From Caballeronia glebae (GTDB lineage Bacteria; Pseudomonadota; Gammaproteobacteria; Burkholderiales; Burkholderiaceae), in the NCBI RefSeq assembly GCF_001545035.1, contig NZ_FCOJ02000031.1, forward strand, positions 23,925-87,924: a stretch of 64,000 nucleotides of DNA. The letters are read 5' to 3'. Shown piece after piece: positions 18,612 to 25,970 of the stretch (position 1 is its first letter; each line of letters opens with the position of its first letter). The notes under the pieces were generated by a model. The model searched no databases. It saw only the letters and a program-made list of their open reading frames with translations, and was not told the DNA's origin. The position numbers and the translations under genes were made by a program.

Positions 18612-18893
18612 ATGTCGATGTACGAGGACTTCAACGCTGTTAAGGGAGAACAGGCGCTTAAGGATTTCCTGCACGCCTACGGCTTTCAGGAGATCCCGGC
18701 CGCGGCGAAGTGGAACCTCGGCGAGTACGAGATGACCTACCAAGGAACAACGTCTCGTGTTGGGTACCGCTGGCACGACCCGTCACAAGCGTTTTCGGTT
18801 CAGCGAGACATTCACAAGGCGCAACTTTGGTCAGTCGGGGCCGCCGGGACCGTGCAAGTTCACGGTAACGTGGAATTCGATGAAGACGCTTAG
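18612..18893 (+). CDS. array gene 2: hypothetical protein (93 aa)
   Basis: MSMYEDFNAVKGEQALKDFL opens a protein with a likely alpha/beta fold and a run of strands (YEMTYQGTTSRVGYRWHD, KAQLWSVGAAGTVQVHG). Unknown family. GGGGCGAG precedes the ATG. Its TAG overlaps a GGAAAAC copy. Confidence 0.55.
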   Translation: MSMYEDFNAVKGEQALKDFLHAYGFQEIPAAAKWNLGEYEMTYQGTTSRVGYRWHDPSQAFSVQRDIHKAQLWSVGAAGTVQVHGNVEFDEDA

Positions 18894-18939
18894 GAAAACA
18901 GCGCTTACCCCACGGAAAGATAGGAAAACGGCAGAGGAC

Positions 18940-19119
18940 ATGAATGAGATAAATATCACGGTCAACGGGATGCTTTACACCGGCCGCTTCACGTTGGACA
19001 GCAACGTTGTGACAGTTCAATCGGCTTACGGAAAGAAGAGCACGCAGCTTGGCCGTTTGGCGCCTGTGACGGTTGCTGAGATGCTCCTGAGAGAACTCGT
19101 TCGCGCATCGATGAGCTGA
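18940..19119 (+). CDS. array gene 3: hypothetical protein (59 aa)
   Basis: Starts at MNEINITVNGMLYTGRF, preceded by two GGAAAAC copies 30 bp apart. The sequence predicts a small beta-rich domain (VVTVQSAYGKKSTQLG) and a helix (VAEMLLRELVRASMS). It is too short to place in a family. Confidence 0.5.
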   Translation: MNEINITVNGMLYTGRFTLDSNVVTVQSAYGKKSTQLGRLAPVTVAEMLLRELVRASMS

Positions 19120-19144
19120 ACGGAAAACGAGGAAGGATGAGATC

Positions 19145-19381
19145 ATGGCGATCATCAATCTGCGTGTGCGACGCGGCCCCTTCTCCGGGAGGGCCGAAGA
19201 CGGTGCGCGGCTCAACATTGTCGCGGGTGTCTATCAAGCCGACCACGATGGCGATTCGCTGGTATTCGCCGGTGCGGACAAGCGCACCGGCGGAACCATC
19301 ACGGTCAATCTTCGCGATTACCCAGATATCGGCTCATTCCCAGATTCGATCGAACCCAATTCTCAGATCGAGCTGGCGTAA
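19145..19381 (+). CDS. array gene 4: hypothetical beta-rich protein (78 aa)
   Basis: ATG with GAGGAAGG upstream, 16 bp after the motif. The strands INLRVRRGPF, LNIVAGVYQAD, SLVFAGADKRTGG and TITVNLRDYPD suggest a small beta barrel or sandwich. The family is not recognised. It ends just before another pair of GGAAAAC copies. Confidence 0.55.
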   Translation: MAIINLRVRRGPFSGRAEDGARLNIVAGVYQADHDGDSLVFAGADKRTGGTITVNLRDYPDIGSFPDSIEPNSQIELA

Positions 19382-19430
19382 CCAAGGAAAACACGTTTCG
19401 CATGCGAGAACCCGGAAAACGGAGAGCGGC

Positions 19431-19874
19431 GTGGCGACGATCGAGATTTCTGCAATCGAATTCCCCCACTGGAAGAAATGGGCGAATCGAGAACGGCCAT
19501 CACGAAATTTTGATGTTCCGGTTGGCTTCGGGCTGCTAGGCATCTATGTGCTTGCAACAAGCGAGGTCGATGCGGGCTTGTCGGCCGAAGCCGACAGGGA
19601 CCTCAACGAGGCAGTGATCTACATCGGAATGTCAGAGCACGTCGAGCGACGATTAGAACAGAGACACGACGCGGTGGATGCGTACAAGCAGCAGTCAGGC
19701 GATATTGCGGCAGAAAACCTTCGTTTTACGATCTGGCATTCCGGCGCAGCCAAGGGACAATACGAGCGCAAGGCTCCCGTAGTCGCAGCGGCGACGATAG
19801 CCGTATATGAACGTGTGCTCTTGCGCCAGTACGCGGAAAAATTCGGACGGTTGCCGCGATTCAACAAACTGTAG
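19431..19874 (+). CDS. array gene 5: GIY-YIG-like nuclease-fold protein
   Basis: 147 residues from a GTG with GGAGAG upstream. The hallmark pair is present: GIYVLATS near residue 40 and VIYIGMSEHVERRLEQRH near residue 67, with the conserved Arg after YIG. Between the two motifs lies an unusual insert of about 20 residues. The family's catalytic Glu is expected in the C-terminal part, where YERVLLRQYAEKFG offers one. GIY-YIG enzymes cut DNA; in small cassette genes they can be anti-phage or mobility nucleases. The activity here is inferred. Confidence 0.7.
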   Translation: MATIEISAIEFPHWKKWANRERPSRNFDVPVGFGLLGIYVLATSEVDAGLSAEADRDLNEAVIYIGMSEHVERRLEQRHDAVDAYKQQSGDIAAENLRFTIWHSGAAKGQYERKAPVVAAATIAVYERVLLRQYAEKFGRLPRFNKL

Positions 19875-19892
19875 AACGTCACGGAAAACAAG

Positions 19893-20391
19893 GTGCGAGA
19901 CGAAATTGTATTCCCCCGAGTGCCGCTCCCGGAGCAATTGACCTACGAGTTTTTAGGCACATTTGCTCGTTGTGAATACGCGTTGAAGTGTTCAGGATTC
20001 GCGAAGGGCAGTCAAAAGTCCGTCGAAGCCGACTGGGACAAGTTCGCAACCGATATAGCGTGGCACTTTTCACGCGTGAGGGCGGAAGACTTCAAGGAAG
20101 GTGTCGAATATCATGCTCCATGAGCCACCCCGCAAGCAGGTGCTCAGGGATGGACATATTGAGTGGCAAGAATCGGCGCCCGATGCGAACCTCCCGAGGT
20201 CGCAGCAGACCCTGTTGATGGTGCGACGAGTTCGAAACAACCTCTTCCACGGAGCGAAGGTCTGGTCGCCCGAGCGCAGCGCCGACCGCGATAGAGACGT
20301 ACGGCTGGTCTCTTCGGCCTTGATCGTCATCAAAGGGTGCGTGGCGCTCCGCGAAAACGTGCAAGACGCCTTCAGATTTGGCATTTTTTAA
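19893..20391 (+). pseudogene. array gene 6: HEPN-like protein split by a frameshift
   Basis: The first frame starts at a GTG (19893) and reads MRDEIVFPRVPLPEQLTYEF and GTFARCEYALKCSGFAKG, ending at a TGA shortly after GVEYHAP. A second frame beginning near 20101 continues MLHEPPRKQVLRDGHIEW and carries RVRNNLFHG, which fits the HEPN signature Arg-x4-His (RNNLFH), then a last helix. Joining the frames near 20113 with one base change gives about 165 residues. HEPN proteins are RNases found in toxin and defence systems. The frameshift would cut off the catalytic motif. Confidence 0.6.
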
Positions 20392-20417
20392 TGCACGGGA
20401 CCAGCCTGGGAAAACAC

Positions 20418-20555
20418 ATGGCACGTCGCAGATATAAAAAGAGAAGTCAACTAGCCGAAGCAATCAACCGGTTTAGTCCGGGTCAGCAACGGCTTTGGTC
20501 GGTTGTCGTTGTGCTGGCCTTTGTCTTTTCGATGGTGATGTACTTCTCTCATTGA
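20418..20555 (+). CDS. array gene 7: small membrane protein (45 aa)
   Basis: ATG 2 bp after a GGAAAAC copy. A basic N-terminus (MARRRYKKRSQLAE) is followed by a membrane helix (LWSVVVVLAFVFSMVMYF). It is probably a single-pass inner-membrane peptide. Here the GGGAAAAC itself could serve as the ribosome binding site. Confidence 0.5.
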   Translation: MARRRYKKRSQLAEAINRFSPGQQRLWSVVVVLAFVFSMVMYFSH

Positions 20556-20583
20556 CAGAGCGGGAAAAAAGAAGGGGTGTTTG

Positions 20584-20910
20584 ATGGGACAAGCGAAACA
20601 GCGCGGTACGAAGGATGAACGCATCGCACTAGCGAAGGCAAAGATGGATGCGCTGCGCCCTGAAAAGCTGGTCTGCGGCGCATGCAAAACGGCGTTTAGC
20701 GACTTCGATGCGATGGATACTCGAAACATGAAGGGTATCCATGCCGCCTTCGGCGGCACCTGTCCTTCATGCGGTGAAACAGTGCTGGCGTTTAGCGGCG
20801 ATAAGGATGCGGTTGCAGACGCGATGATTGCGTGGCAGGACGCGATGGGAAGTGAAGGCAAGTTGGGGATGCAGTCGCGCTCGGGCCAACATATTCCGTT
20901 CGAAGACTAG
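20584..20910 (+). CDS. array gene 8: zinc-ribbon protein (108 aa)
   Basis: Starts MGQAKQRGTKDERIALAKAK. Two Cys-x2-Cys knuckles (LVCGACKTAF and GTCPSCGETV) make a zinc ribbon of about 30 residues, followed by a helix and a polar tail. The TAG overlaps the next GGAAAAC. It likely binds nucleic acid or a protein partner. The MGQAKQRG opening recurs in small proteins of unknown function. Confidence 0.6.
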   Translation: MGQAKQRGTKDERIALAKAKMDALRPEKLVCGACKTAFSDFDAMDTRNMKGIHAAFGGTCPSCGETVLAFSGDKDAVADAMIAWQDAMGSEGKLGMQSRSGQHIPFED

Positions 20911-20916
20911 GAAAAC

Positions 20917-21468
20917 ATGGCAAATAACGAAAGTAAGAAAGCACGGCAATACGAAATCGTGGCCGCAGAGTTACTCAACCGTTTTTGTTCGGACTTGGGA
21001 TTGGCCCGTGTCGAAGGAAAGCAGAACGTTACTGGGCTCCGAAGTGGGACCGACTGGGAGATTGATGCCAAGGGCGTCGCCGAGGACGGTGTCGCATTCA
21101 TGGTTATCGAATGCAAACGACACACCACTTCTAACTTACCGCAGGCGATCGTTGCGTCGTTGGCATACTCAATACAGGACACCGGCGCCGACGGCGGATT
21201 TATCGTAAGTCCGCTGGACTTGCAATCCGGCGCGAAGAAGGTAGCGGCGGCAAGCAACATTGTGCACGTGCAGTTGCGCGCAGACAGCACACCGCTCGAG
21301 TTTGAAATGAAGTTCCTCGATAGGCTGTTCGTTGGATTTCACGATGTCGCAAATCTTTCCATCAGCGAGAGCCTGAGCATAACCGACCACGTACCGTTTT
21401 GGTTCAAGCCTGTCAGCATCTTTGGCTTGTCATGCATAACGATGCCTGCGGCAGTTCACATCTGTTGA
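20917..21468 (+). CDS. array gene 9: Mrr-like PD-(D/E)XK nuclease, C-terminus altered
   Basis: The ATG follows GGAAAAC directly. The catalytic core is visible: GTDWEIDAKG with Asp50, then MVIECKRH with Glu65-x-Lys67, followed by a helix with Gln (LPQAIVASLAYSIQ) and the strand GGFIVSPL. This matches the Mrr/restriction-endonuclease fold. The last 30 or so residues, from about 21390, probably come from the invading mobile DNA rather than the original gene, because sequence beyond belongs to a transposase/intron junction. It probably acts on foreign DNA, but that is inference. Confidence 0.65.
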   Translation: MANNESKKARQYEIVAAELLNRFCSDLGLARVEGKQNVTGLRSGTDWEIDAKGVAEDGVAFMVIECKRHTTSNLPQAIVASLAYSIQDTGADGGFIVSPLDLQSGAKKVAAASNIVHVQLRADSTPLEFEMKFLDRLFVGFHDVANLSISESLSITDHVPFWFKPVSIFGLSCITMPAAVHIC

Positions 21469-21697
21469 CCATGCCACTCAGCCTGGCGTCTCACCCGCGT
21501 CGATGCTCGCAGGTGACGTCTCTTCCTCGCGGAAGCTGACGTGGCCAGAAGGCCCGACACGTTGTCCCCGTGGCTTCACACGTCGCTGTTGCCGGCAACG
21601 CATGCACAGGTAGGCTACAGCCGACGGAACGGCCGGTCTCGTCACCAGCCTTATGGGCGGGCGAGACAATGATGTTTGCGACTTCACGTCGCACTTT
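21455..21697 (-). mobile_element. possible truncated group II intron 5' end
   Basis: Within the transposase gene, homology stops exactly after VECISK and the minus strand continues GTGCGACGTGAAGTCGC, which has the GTGCG start and small first stem typical of group II intron 5' ends. About 240 bp follow without the transposase frame until the array nuclease. No reverse transcriptase is present. This is a tentative call from the boundary alone. Confidence 0.35.
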
Positions 21698-22507
21698 CGA
21701 AATGCATTCCACTTCTGGCGCGTGGAGCGCGTAGAGCTTGTGCTGATCCTTCGCACGCTGGCGGCATATACGCCAGGCGCGCTCAAGCCAGATCTGCAAG
21801 GATGCCTGCTGCTCAGTAGAGGCGCCTGACAACTTTCTCTCGATGTCACGCAGCAATCGTCCGAGTATCGTGCGCTGACGCTTGAGCACCCGGCGCAGGC
21901 GCTTAAACTGTTTCGCATGTGCATAGCCACCGGCGCGGCGACGCAACTGTTTCCCCTCTCGCTCGTATGTTTGCTTGAGTGTCAGTCCGGCACGTTGCGC
22001 GAGCCTTGCGAGTTTGCCTCGTGCAATCTCCAGCAATCGGCTGTCAGTCGGATAGGCAATCGCTTTCTGTTGGACCGTCGTATCGACAATCACGCGCTCG
22101 AACTCGGCCGGCCTCACTGCTTTCATTTGCACGGCCGCTGCAATTGTCGTCGCGAGCAACTCCTCGACACCGGCTTCGCCCAGCGCCTGCCGAAAGCGCA
22201 CGAGGTTGGTCGGATCGCACGGCATGTGCGGCTGAAAATACTCCTCGCCGCAGAAAAACTGGAAGTACACGTCTTGTGCCCAGCGCTCGCAAACCGAGTC
22301 ATCACTTTCGTTGTACGCGTGCTTCAGGTAGAGCAGTCCGACCATCAACCGGATCGACAGGCGCGGACGTCCGGCGGCGCTGAGGCCCGCACCTGCCAGT
22401 TTGGGTGCCGTGCCGAACAGATCAATCTCGGCACTTACCCGGCCCTCGCGAGCGCGTCGCTCGAAGATTGGCGTCAACGGGCTGCACGCGGCCATTTGAG
22501 AGATCAT
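21491..22507 (-). pseudogene. IS5-family transposase, C-terminus lost
   Basis: The N-terminal two thirds are clear: MVGLLYLKHAYNESDDSV, FCGEEYFQPHMPCDPT, VRFRQALGEAGVEELL, first catalytic Asp in VIVDTTVQQKAI, then KLYALHAPEVECISK. After this point (about 21697) the frame runs into unrelated sequence and the second Asp and Glu of the DDE triad are missing. So the enzyme is dead. It truncates the small-gene array on its left and overlaps an IS66 remnant on its right. Confidence 0.8.
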
Positions 22508-22582
22508 CCGATCAATCGCATCAACGATCTGCTGCCCTGGAATGTCGTCACTGAATTTGCCGCCGCCTCAATCCGCGCGTAA
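22494..22582 (+). pseudogene. IS66-type TnpC C-terminal remnant
   Basis: The plus strand reads DHPINRINDLLPWNVVTEFA and a short Ala-rich end, the typical last 30 residues of IS66-family TnpC. It begins exactly where the IS5-family transposase gene starts on the other strand, so that element inserted into, or recombined with, an older IS66. The following 280 bp to the SDR gene hold a TGGTACATTTTTACACTGCG stretch that looks like an IS end or promoter but no gene. Confidence 0.6.
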
Positions 22583-22865
22583 CCTGCATTCGCGCCCGCC
22601 GAAATCAAGACATTGGACACGCGTGGACACGCGCCGCTTGCCTTTGGCTCCGCCGAATACATCCTTTCTGACTTCCCTTAAATCAACCATGAACCAAGGA
22701 TAAAGGCTGCGTACCGGTACACGTTTATCTCGCTTCTCCAGTGCGCTGCAGTGGTACATTTTTACACTGCGATTTATGGTTCTACGGGGCTGATTCACGA
22801 TGATGGGCAATACCGCGGCTCAGGACCGAATCGAACTGACAGGCGCCGGGCGCCCGGAGCGCAGA

Positions 22866-23735
22866 TCAGCGTGGACTATGCTGCTCGATGAGCTTTCCGA
22901 ACCGCCGCAGACCGATCGCGTCGGCAGCGGACGGCGACACGGCGTTCACGAGCGTAAGCATCCTGAGCAGCGAGCCGCCCATGATGTGGGCCCGACGTCG
23001 CTGGCGGATGGTGGCGAGGATATCGCGCGCGACCGCATCAGGCTCGCAGAGGGCGACGCCCATCTTGCGCCACATGTCGAAATATGCGGACTCCGACTCG
23101 GTATTCGAGGGCGCAGGCCCGAAGAAAGAAAGCACCACGTCGGTCCCGGCAAGCTCGCGGTTGGCGCCTTGCACGTAGCTCGCCAGCGCGCCGCGGGTCG
23201 CCGCGTAGGCGCTCATAAACGGCAGCGCCACCCGGCCGTCCATGGCGCCGCCGATGTGGACAATCACTCCGCCGCCGGCTTGCTTGCGTAGCCCCGGCAC
23301 AAATGCCTGGGTCACGCCGATGGGTCCCTTCACGTTGACCGCGAGCAGCGCGTCCACGTCGGCCGACGTGTAGTCCTCGATGGCCTTGCGCGGCGAGATG
23401 CCCGCGAGGTTCACCACCGCATCGATCCGGCCGAGGTGCTCAAAGGCCGCCGCCGCCAGGTTCTCGAGGCTCGCCGGATCGGTGACGTCCGCGCGCAGGT
23501 AAATTGCCGAGCCGTCGTTCCGACCGGTCAGCGCCGCAGCGTCGTGCTCGCGCCGCGCCGCCAGCACCATGCGGAAGCCCTCGGCCGCGAGGAGCCTCAC
23601 CAAGGCTTGACCAAGTCCTCCGGTCACCCCGATGAGCACGGCGGTGGGCGCGTCCTTGCCCCGCTCTGCTGCGGCGCGGCCGATTCCGGCGGCGTCGCCG
23701 GTGATCACAGGGTTCTTTCCATTCAGCTTGGCCAT
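22866..23735 (-). CDS. SDR-family protein with degenerate active site
   Basis: 289 residues. There are two nucleotide-binding starts in series: VITGDAAGIGRAAAE at residues 10-24, then AVLIGVTGGLGQALVRLLA at about 32-50, which is where the real Rossmann fold begins. The catalytic Ser position reads HIGGAMDG (Gly), and the YxxxK motif reads YAATR (Lys to Arg). So the usual Ser-Tyr-Lys triad is incomplete and reductase activity is doubtful. It may bind NAD(P) as a sensor. The promoter carries a site like the Rrf2 palindrome upstream of the neighbouring regulator, so it is probably that regulator's target. Confidence 0.75.
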   Translation of the reverse strand: MAKLNGKNPVITGDAAGIGRAAAERGKDAPTAVLIGVTGGLGQALVRLLAAEGFRMVLAARREHDAAALTGRNDGSAIYLRADVTDPASLENLAAAAFEHLGRIDAVVNLAGISPRKAIEDYTSADVDALLAVNVKGPIGVTQAFVPGLRKQAGGGVIVHIGGAMDGRVALPFMSAYAATRGALASYVQGANRELAGTDVVLSFFGPAPSNTESESAYFDMWRKMGVALCEPDAVARDILATIRQRRRAHIMGGSLLRMLTLVNAVSPSAADAIGLRRFGKLIEQHSPR

Positions 23736-23749
23736 TTTGAATCCCTTTC

Positions 23750-23781
23750 GGTAGATATTCGCTACTATAAAAGTATCTATT
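23750..23781 (-). promoter_or_regulatory. predicted Rrf2 operator upstream of the SDR gene
   Basis: CTACTATAAAAGTATCTA here matches the core of the palindrome before the Rrf2 gene (ATACTATATTAGTATCCA) at most positions, and outer TAGATA/TATCTA arms surround it. It overlaps the expected promoter of the SDR gene. Confidence 0.6.
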
Positions 23782-23797
23782 TAGAGTAAAAAAAACG

Positions 23798-24223
23798 CTA
23801 ACCGGACCTAGCCCTGATTTTGGACACCACGTCCGCCAATGTCGTCTGCCTCAGCTCATTGCGGACGGCCACCTGAGTGCCAGCAAGCACGTCGCTCATG
23901 ACTTCTTTGATGTTACAGCTCACGACACACTCGTCCCTTCTGGGATAGGCGTGGATGGCGAACGCATTTGGAGGGTCTACCGCAGAGTAGATGTCCAGGA
24001 GAGAAATACTTTTTGGGCTTCGTGCCAGGCCATAGCCACCCGACTTACCAACAGTCGTCGTAACCAGCTTCGCCTTCGAGAGTTTTACGAGGATTCTCTT
24101 AACGAAAACCGGGTTCGCATTCACGCTGCCTGCGAGAACCTCCGACGTGAAGATTCCTTCGTGATGGACGATTGCCGCGAGTACGTGAACAGCGATCGAA
24201 AATTGAGTGTTTACTGAAGCCAT
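23798..24223 (-). CDS. Rrf2-family transcriptional regulator
   Basis: 141 residues. A winged helix-turn-helix at the N-terminus: FSIAVHVLAAIVHHEG, TSEVLAGSVNANPVFVKRIL and the wing LVTTTVGKSGGYGLAR. A dimer helix follows. Only two Cys are seen (ECVVSCNIKEV) in the usual cluster region, so an iron-sulphur cluster is uncertain; it resembles the thiol or nitrosative-stress members. A perfect palindrome sits in its own promoter and a similar site precedes the SDR gene transcribed the same way, so autoregulation and control of the SDR are expected. Confidence 0.85.
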   Translation of the reverse strand: MASVNTQFSIAVHVLAAIVHHEGIFTSEVLAGSVNANPVFVKRILVKLSKAKLVTTTVGKSGGYGLARSPKSISLLDIYSAVDPPNAFAIHAYPRRDECVVSCNIKEVMSDVLAGTQVAVRNELRQTTLADVVSKIRARSG

Positions 24224-24224
24224 T

Positions 24225-24249
24225 TATGGATACTATATTAGTATCCATA
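24225..24249. promoter_or_regulatory. perfect 11-bp palindrome upstream of the Rrf2 gene
   Basis: TATGGATACTA, a 3-bp TAT centre, and TAGTATCCATA. It covers the region just upstream of the rrf2-type start codon on the minus strand, as expected for an autoregulatory operator. Confidence 0.8.
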
Positions 24250-24290
24250 CTGAATGCAAGAACAAAATGCCCGGCCCGGGGTGGTGCCCT

Positions 24291-24593
24291 CTATACATTG
24301 CGAATGGCGATGGGCGAGAGGAATCGCACTTCCTTGTCGGCAATAAGCTCCTTCGTCGCATGGTCATAGACGCTCCGATACGGCTTCTTAGGTTGCTGAG
24401 CGAGCCATTCGTCGTGCGATCCGTTCCATACTTCGAAGAGAACTAGCTCATTCTCTGCATTCGGATCTTCATTGAGCACTGCGCTTACGAACGATGGTTC
24501 TGTAGCCATCGCTTGAATCAGCTCGTCGAGATGCGGCAAGAACTGGGACTTGGCCGAGGCAACGAGTTTGAATCGGATGTAGAGAGCCAGCAT
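24291..24593 (-). CDS. antibiotic biosynthesis monooxygenase (ABM) fold protein
   Basis: 100 residues with the dimeric alpha/beta-barrel pattern of Pfam PF03992: LALYIRFKLVASAKSQFLPH, LNEDPNAENELVLFEVW, then the helix around AQQPKKPYRSVYDHATKEL. Related proteins include quinol monooxygenases such as YgiN and heme-degrading or cofactor-free enzymes. It ends the gene block before the sugar isomerase on the same strand, so it probably belongs to the hydroxyquinol region. Together with the Dabb and YCII proteins further on there are three proteins of this fold in the region. Confidence 0.7.
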   Translation of the reverse strand: MLALYIRFKLVASAKSQFLPHLDELIQAMATEPSFVSAVLNEDPNAENELVLFEVWNGSHDEWLAQQPKKPYRSVYDHATKELIADKEVRFLSPIAIRNV

Positions 24594-24754
24594 TTTTCGT
24601 GGTTGTCAGTGTTCGCTTTGGAGGCGGCGACTAGGCTCGTTGCGATGCCTGTGAATGGCATTTCGTCGAACAGGAGTCGGCGAGTGGAATCTTAAATAGC
24701 AAGACGGCCGCTAACCTGTGGTTGTAGCCGTCGGGAGACTATTCGTTATCCTGC

Positions 24755-25612
24755 TTAGTCTTCGAACTGGCTGATCGTCGCGTTGTATGCCCGCGTGGCC
24801 ATCTCTTCCAACGGGAGCTTGCGCTCGACTTCAGAGAGAATCTCGACGCCCCACGGACCGTCGAAGCCCGTCGCCTGGACTGCCTTGATAAAGCCCTTCA
24901 CGTCGAGGACGCCTTCGCCCGGCAGGCGACGCTTATGACAGGTGTCCATCCACAGCGGCTCGATTGCGTAGCGGTCTGCGTCGTCCAGTTCGATGCCCTT
25001 GATGAACTCGGGCTTGATCGTGGCGATTTCCTTGAAATCGACATTGCCGCGGCTCAGATGCCAGATGTCGAGCAGCAGACCAGCGTTGGCCTTGTTCGCA
25101 CCTTCGACGATGGCCTTGCCGGTTTCAATCGTGCGGACGTTGCTGAACGGCATGATTTCCAGCATGACCTGCGTGCCGCGCTTCTCGGCGTCGTCTGCCA
25201 GCTTGCCAAACTCTTCAACCATGAGCGGGACGTTCGCGGTGTCATCGCCGATGCCAGGGCCAACCTTCACGATACGCGCACGGAGTTCTTCCGCGGCTTT
25301 CAGGTAGTAGTAGCGCTGGCTATCGGAGGTGCGGCGACGCTCGCCGGTTTGATACCAGTCGACCAGGAACTCGAACTCGACGTGCTTGATGCCGTTGGCT
25401 TCGAGGATGCGGCGCATCTCCTGGAAGCCAATCTTGTCAGCGGTGGCGTAGATGTCCGAGTGAATCAGGCCGATGCCGTCCCAACCGGCCTTCGCCGCTG
25501 CTTCGACTCGGTCCTTGAAGCTGAAGGGGCTGATTTCGGTCGGACCGAACGGATAGACATCGCCGGAGAGCGTGAAGTAGGCGGCAACGAGTTCGACTTT
25601 AGACTTGGACAT
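24755..25612 (-). CDS. sugar phosphate isomerase/epimerase family (IolE/xylose-isomerase-like TIM barrel)
   Basis: 285 residues from MSKSKVELVAAY. TIM-barrel family AP endonuclease 2 (Pfam PF01261), which includes inosose dehydratase IolE, keto-sugar epimerases and C-glycoside lyase subunits. Metal-ligand-type residues are seen in VMLEIMPFSN (Glu), LLLDIWHLSRG (Asp, His), WMDTCHKRRLPGEG (His) and PWGVEILSEVE (Glu). It would isomerise or dehydrate an oxidised cyclic polyol. The gene is divergent from the periplasmic binding protein; the shared gap contains operator copy A. In this cluster a dehydratase acting on the product of a Gfo/Idh dehydrogenase is the most sensible role. Confidence 0.8.
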   Translation of the reverse strand: MSKSKVELVAAYFTLSGDVYPFGPTEISPFSFKDRVEAAAKAGWDGIGLIHSDIYATADKIGFQEMRRILEANGIKHVEFEFLVDWYQTGERRRTSDSQRYYYLKAAEELRARIVKVGPGIGDDTANVPLMVEEFGKLADDAEKRGTQVMLEIMPFSNVRTIETGKAIVEGANKANAGLLLDIWHLSRGNVDFKEIATIKPEFIKGIELDDADRYAIEPLWMDTCHKRRLPGEGVLDVKGFIKAVQATGFDGPWGVEILSEVERKLPLEEMATRAYNATISQFED

Positions 25613-25840
25613 GAGACCTCTTGAAAGTGACGACAGGCGATTCGATGCCGGGCGTGGGGAATCGATGTCTGTACTATTACGCAGAAGTCGCAACGAATAA
25701 ACAGCCCCCGAATCGTCTTCAAGTAGAGTAAAACTCAACAATCGCGCAAGTCCAGCGTGGTGGCCACCGTGTGGACCGCCGCATCAGGCGCATCGTTCGA
25801 TTCTTCAAACGTCCGGGGCAATTATTCTGTGGCCGTGGCG

Positions 25841-25889
25841 ATTTTTCCAGTGAGAGGAAATAACTTTTCGTTCTGTCGCATTTTTCTTT
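25841..25889. promoter_or_regulatory. shared operator, copy A (divergent promoter region)
   Basis: TTTTCC, 7 bp, GGAAAT, then AACTTTTC, about 7 bp and GCATTTTTCTTTC. It aligns over nearly 50 bp with copies B (28231) and C (33449). It lies in the 358-bp gap between the isomerase (minus) and the binding protein (plus) and could regulate both. Confidence 0.75.
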
Positions 25890-25970
25890 CCGATACCAAG
25901 CCTTACTGTGCCTCCACCAAAACATCAAAACCCGGCTCTTCCACGACGTGGGGCCTATTGGAGACACAGC

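Larger units (their letters stand above)
18280..20916 (+). repeat. GGAAAAC junction motif array (9 exact copies)
   Basis: GGAAAAC begins at 18280, 18893, 18923, 19122, 19386, 19414, 19883, 20409 and 20910, with near copies GGTAAAC at 18593 and GGAAAAA at 20563. Every copy is in the same orientation and sits within about 20 bp after a stop codon (twice overlapping the TAG). Distances to the next start vary from 0 to 16 bp, and several genes have a separate ribosome binding site after the motif. Twice, two copies lie 28-30 bp apart with no gene between them, as if a gene had been lost. Random expectation for a 7-mer in 2.6 kb on one strand is about 0.16. Confidence 0.8.

Noticed and set aside
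18280..20916. Calling the small-gene array an integron or a CRISPR array
   Set aside because: The recombinase is not IntI-like, and no attC-type core sites or palindromic 60-bp elements are seen. The repeated motif is only 7 bp and spacing is gene-sized, so CRISPR does not fit.
21917..22582. 221-residue plus-strand frame through the IS5-family transposase
   Set aside because: Only its last 30 residues are real (the IS66 tail); the rest is antisense to the transposase.
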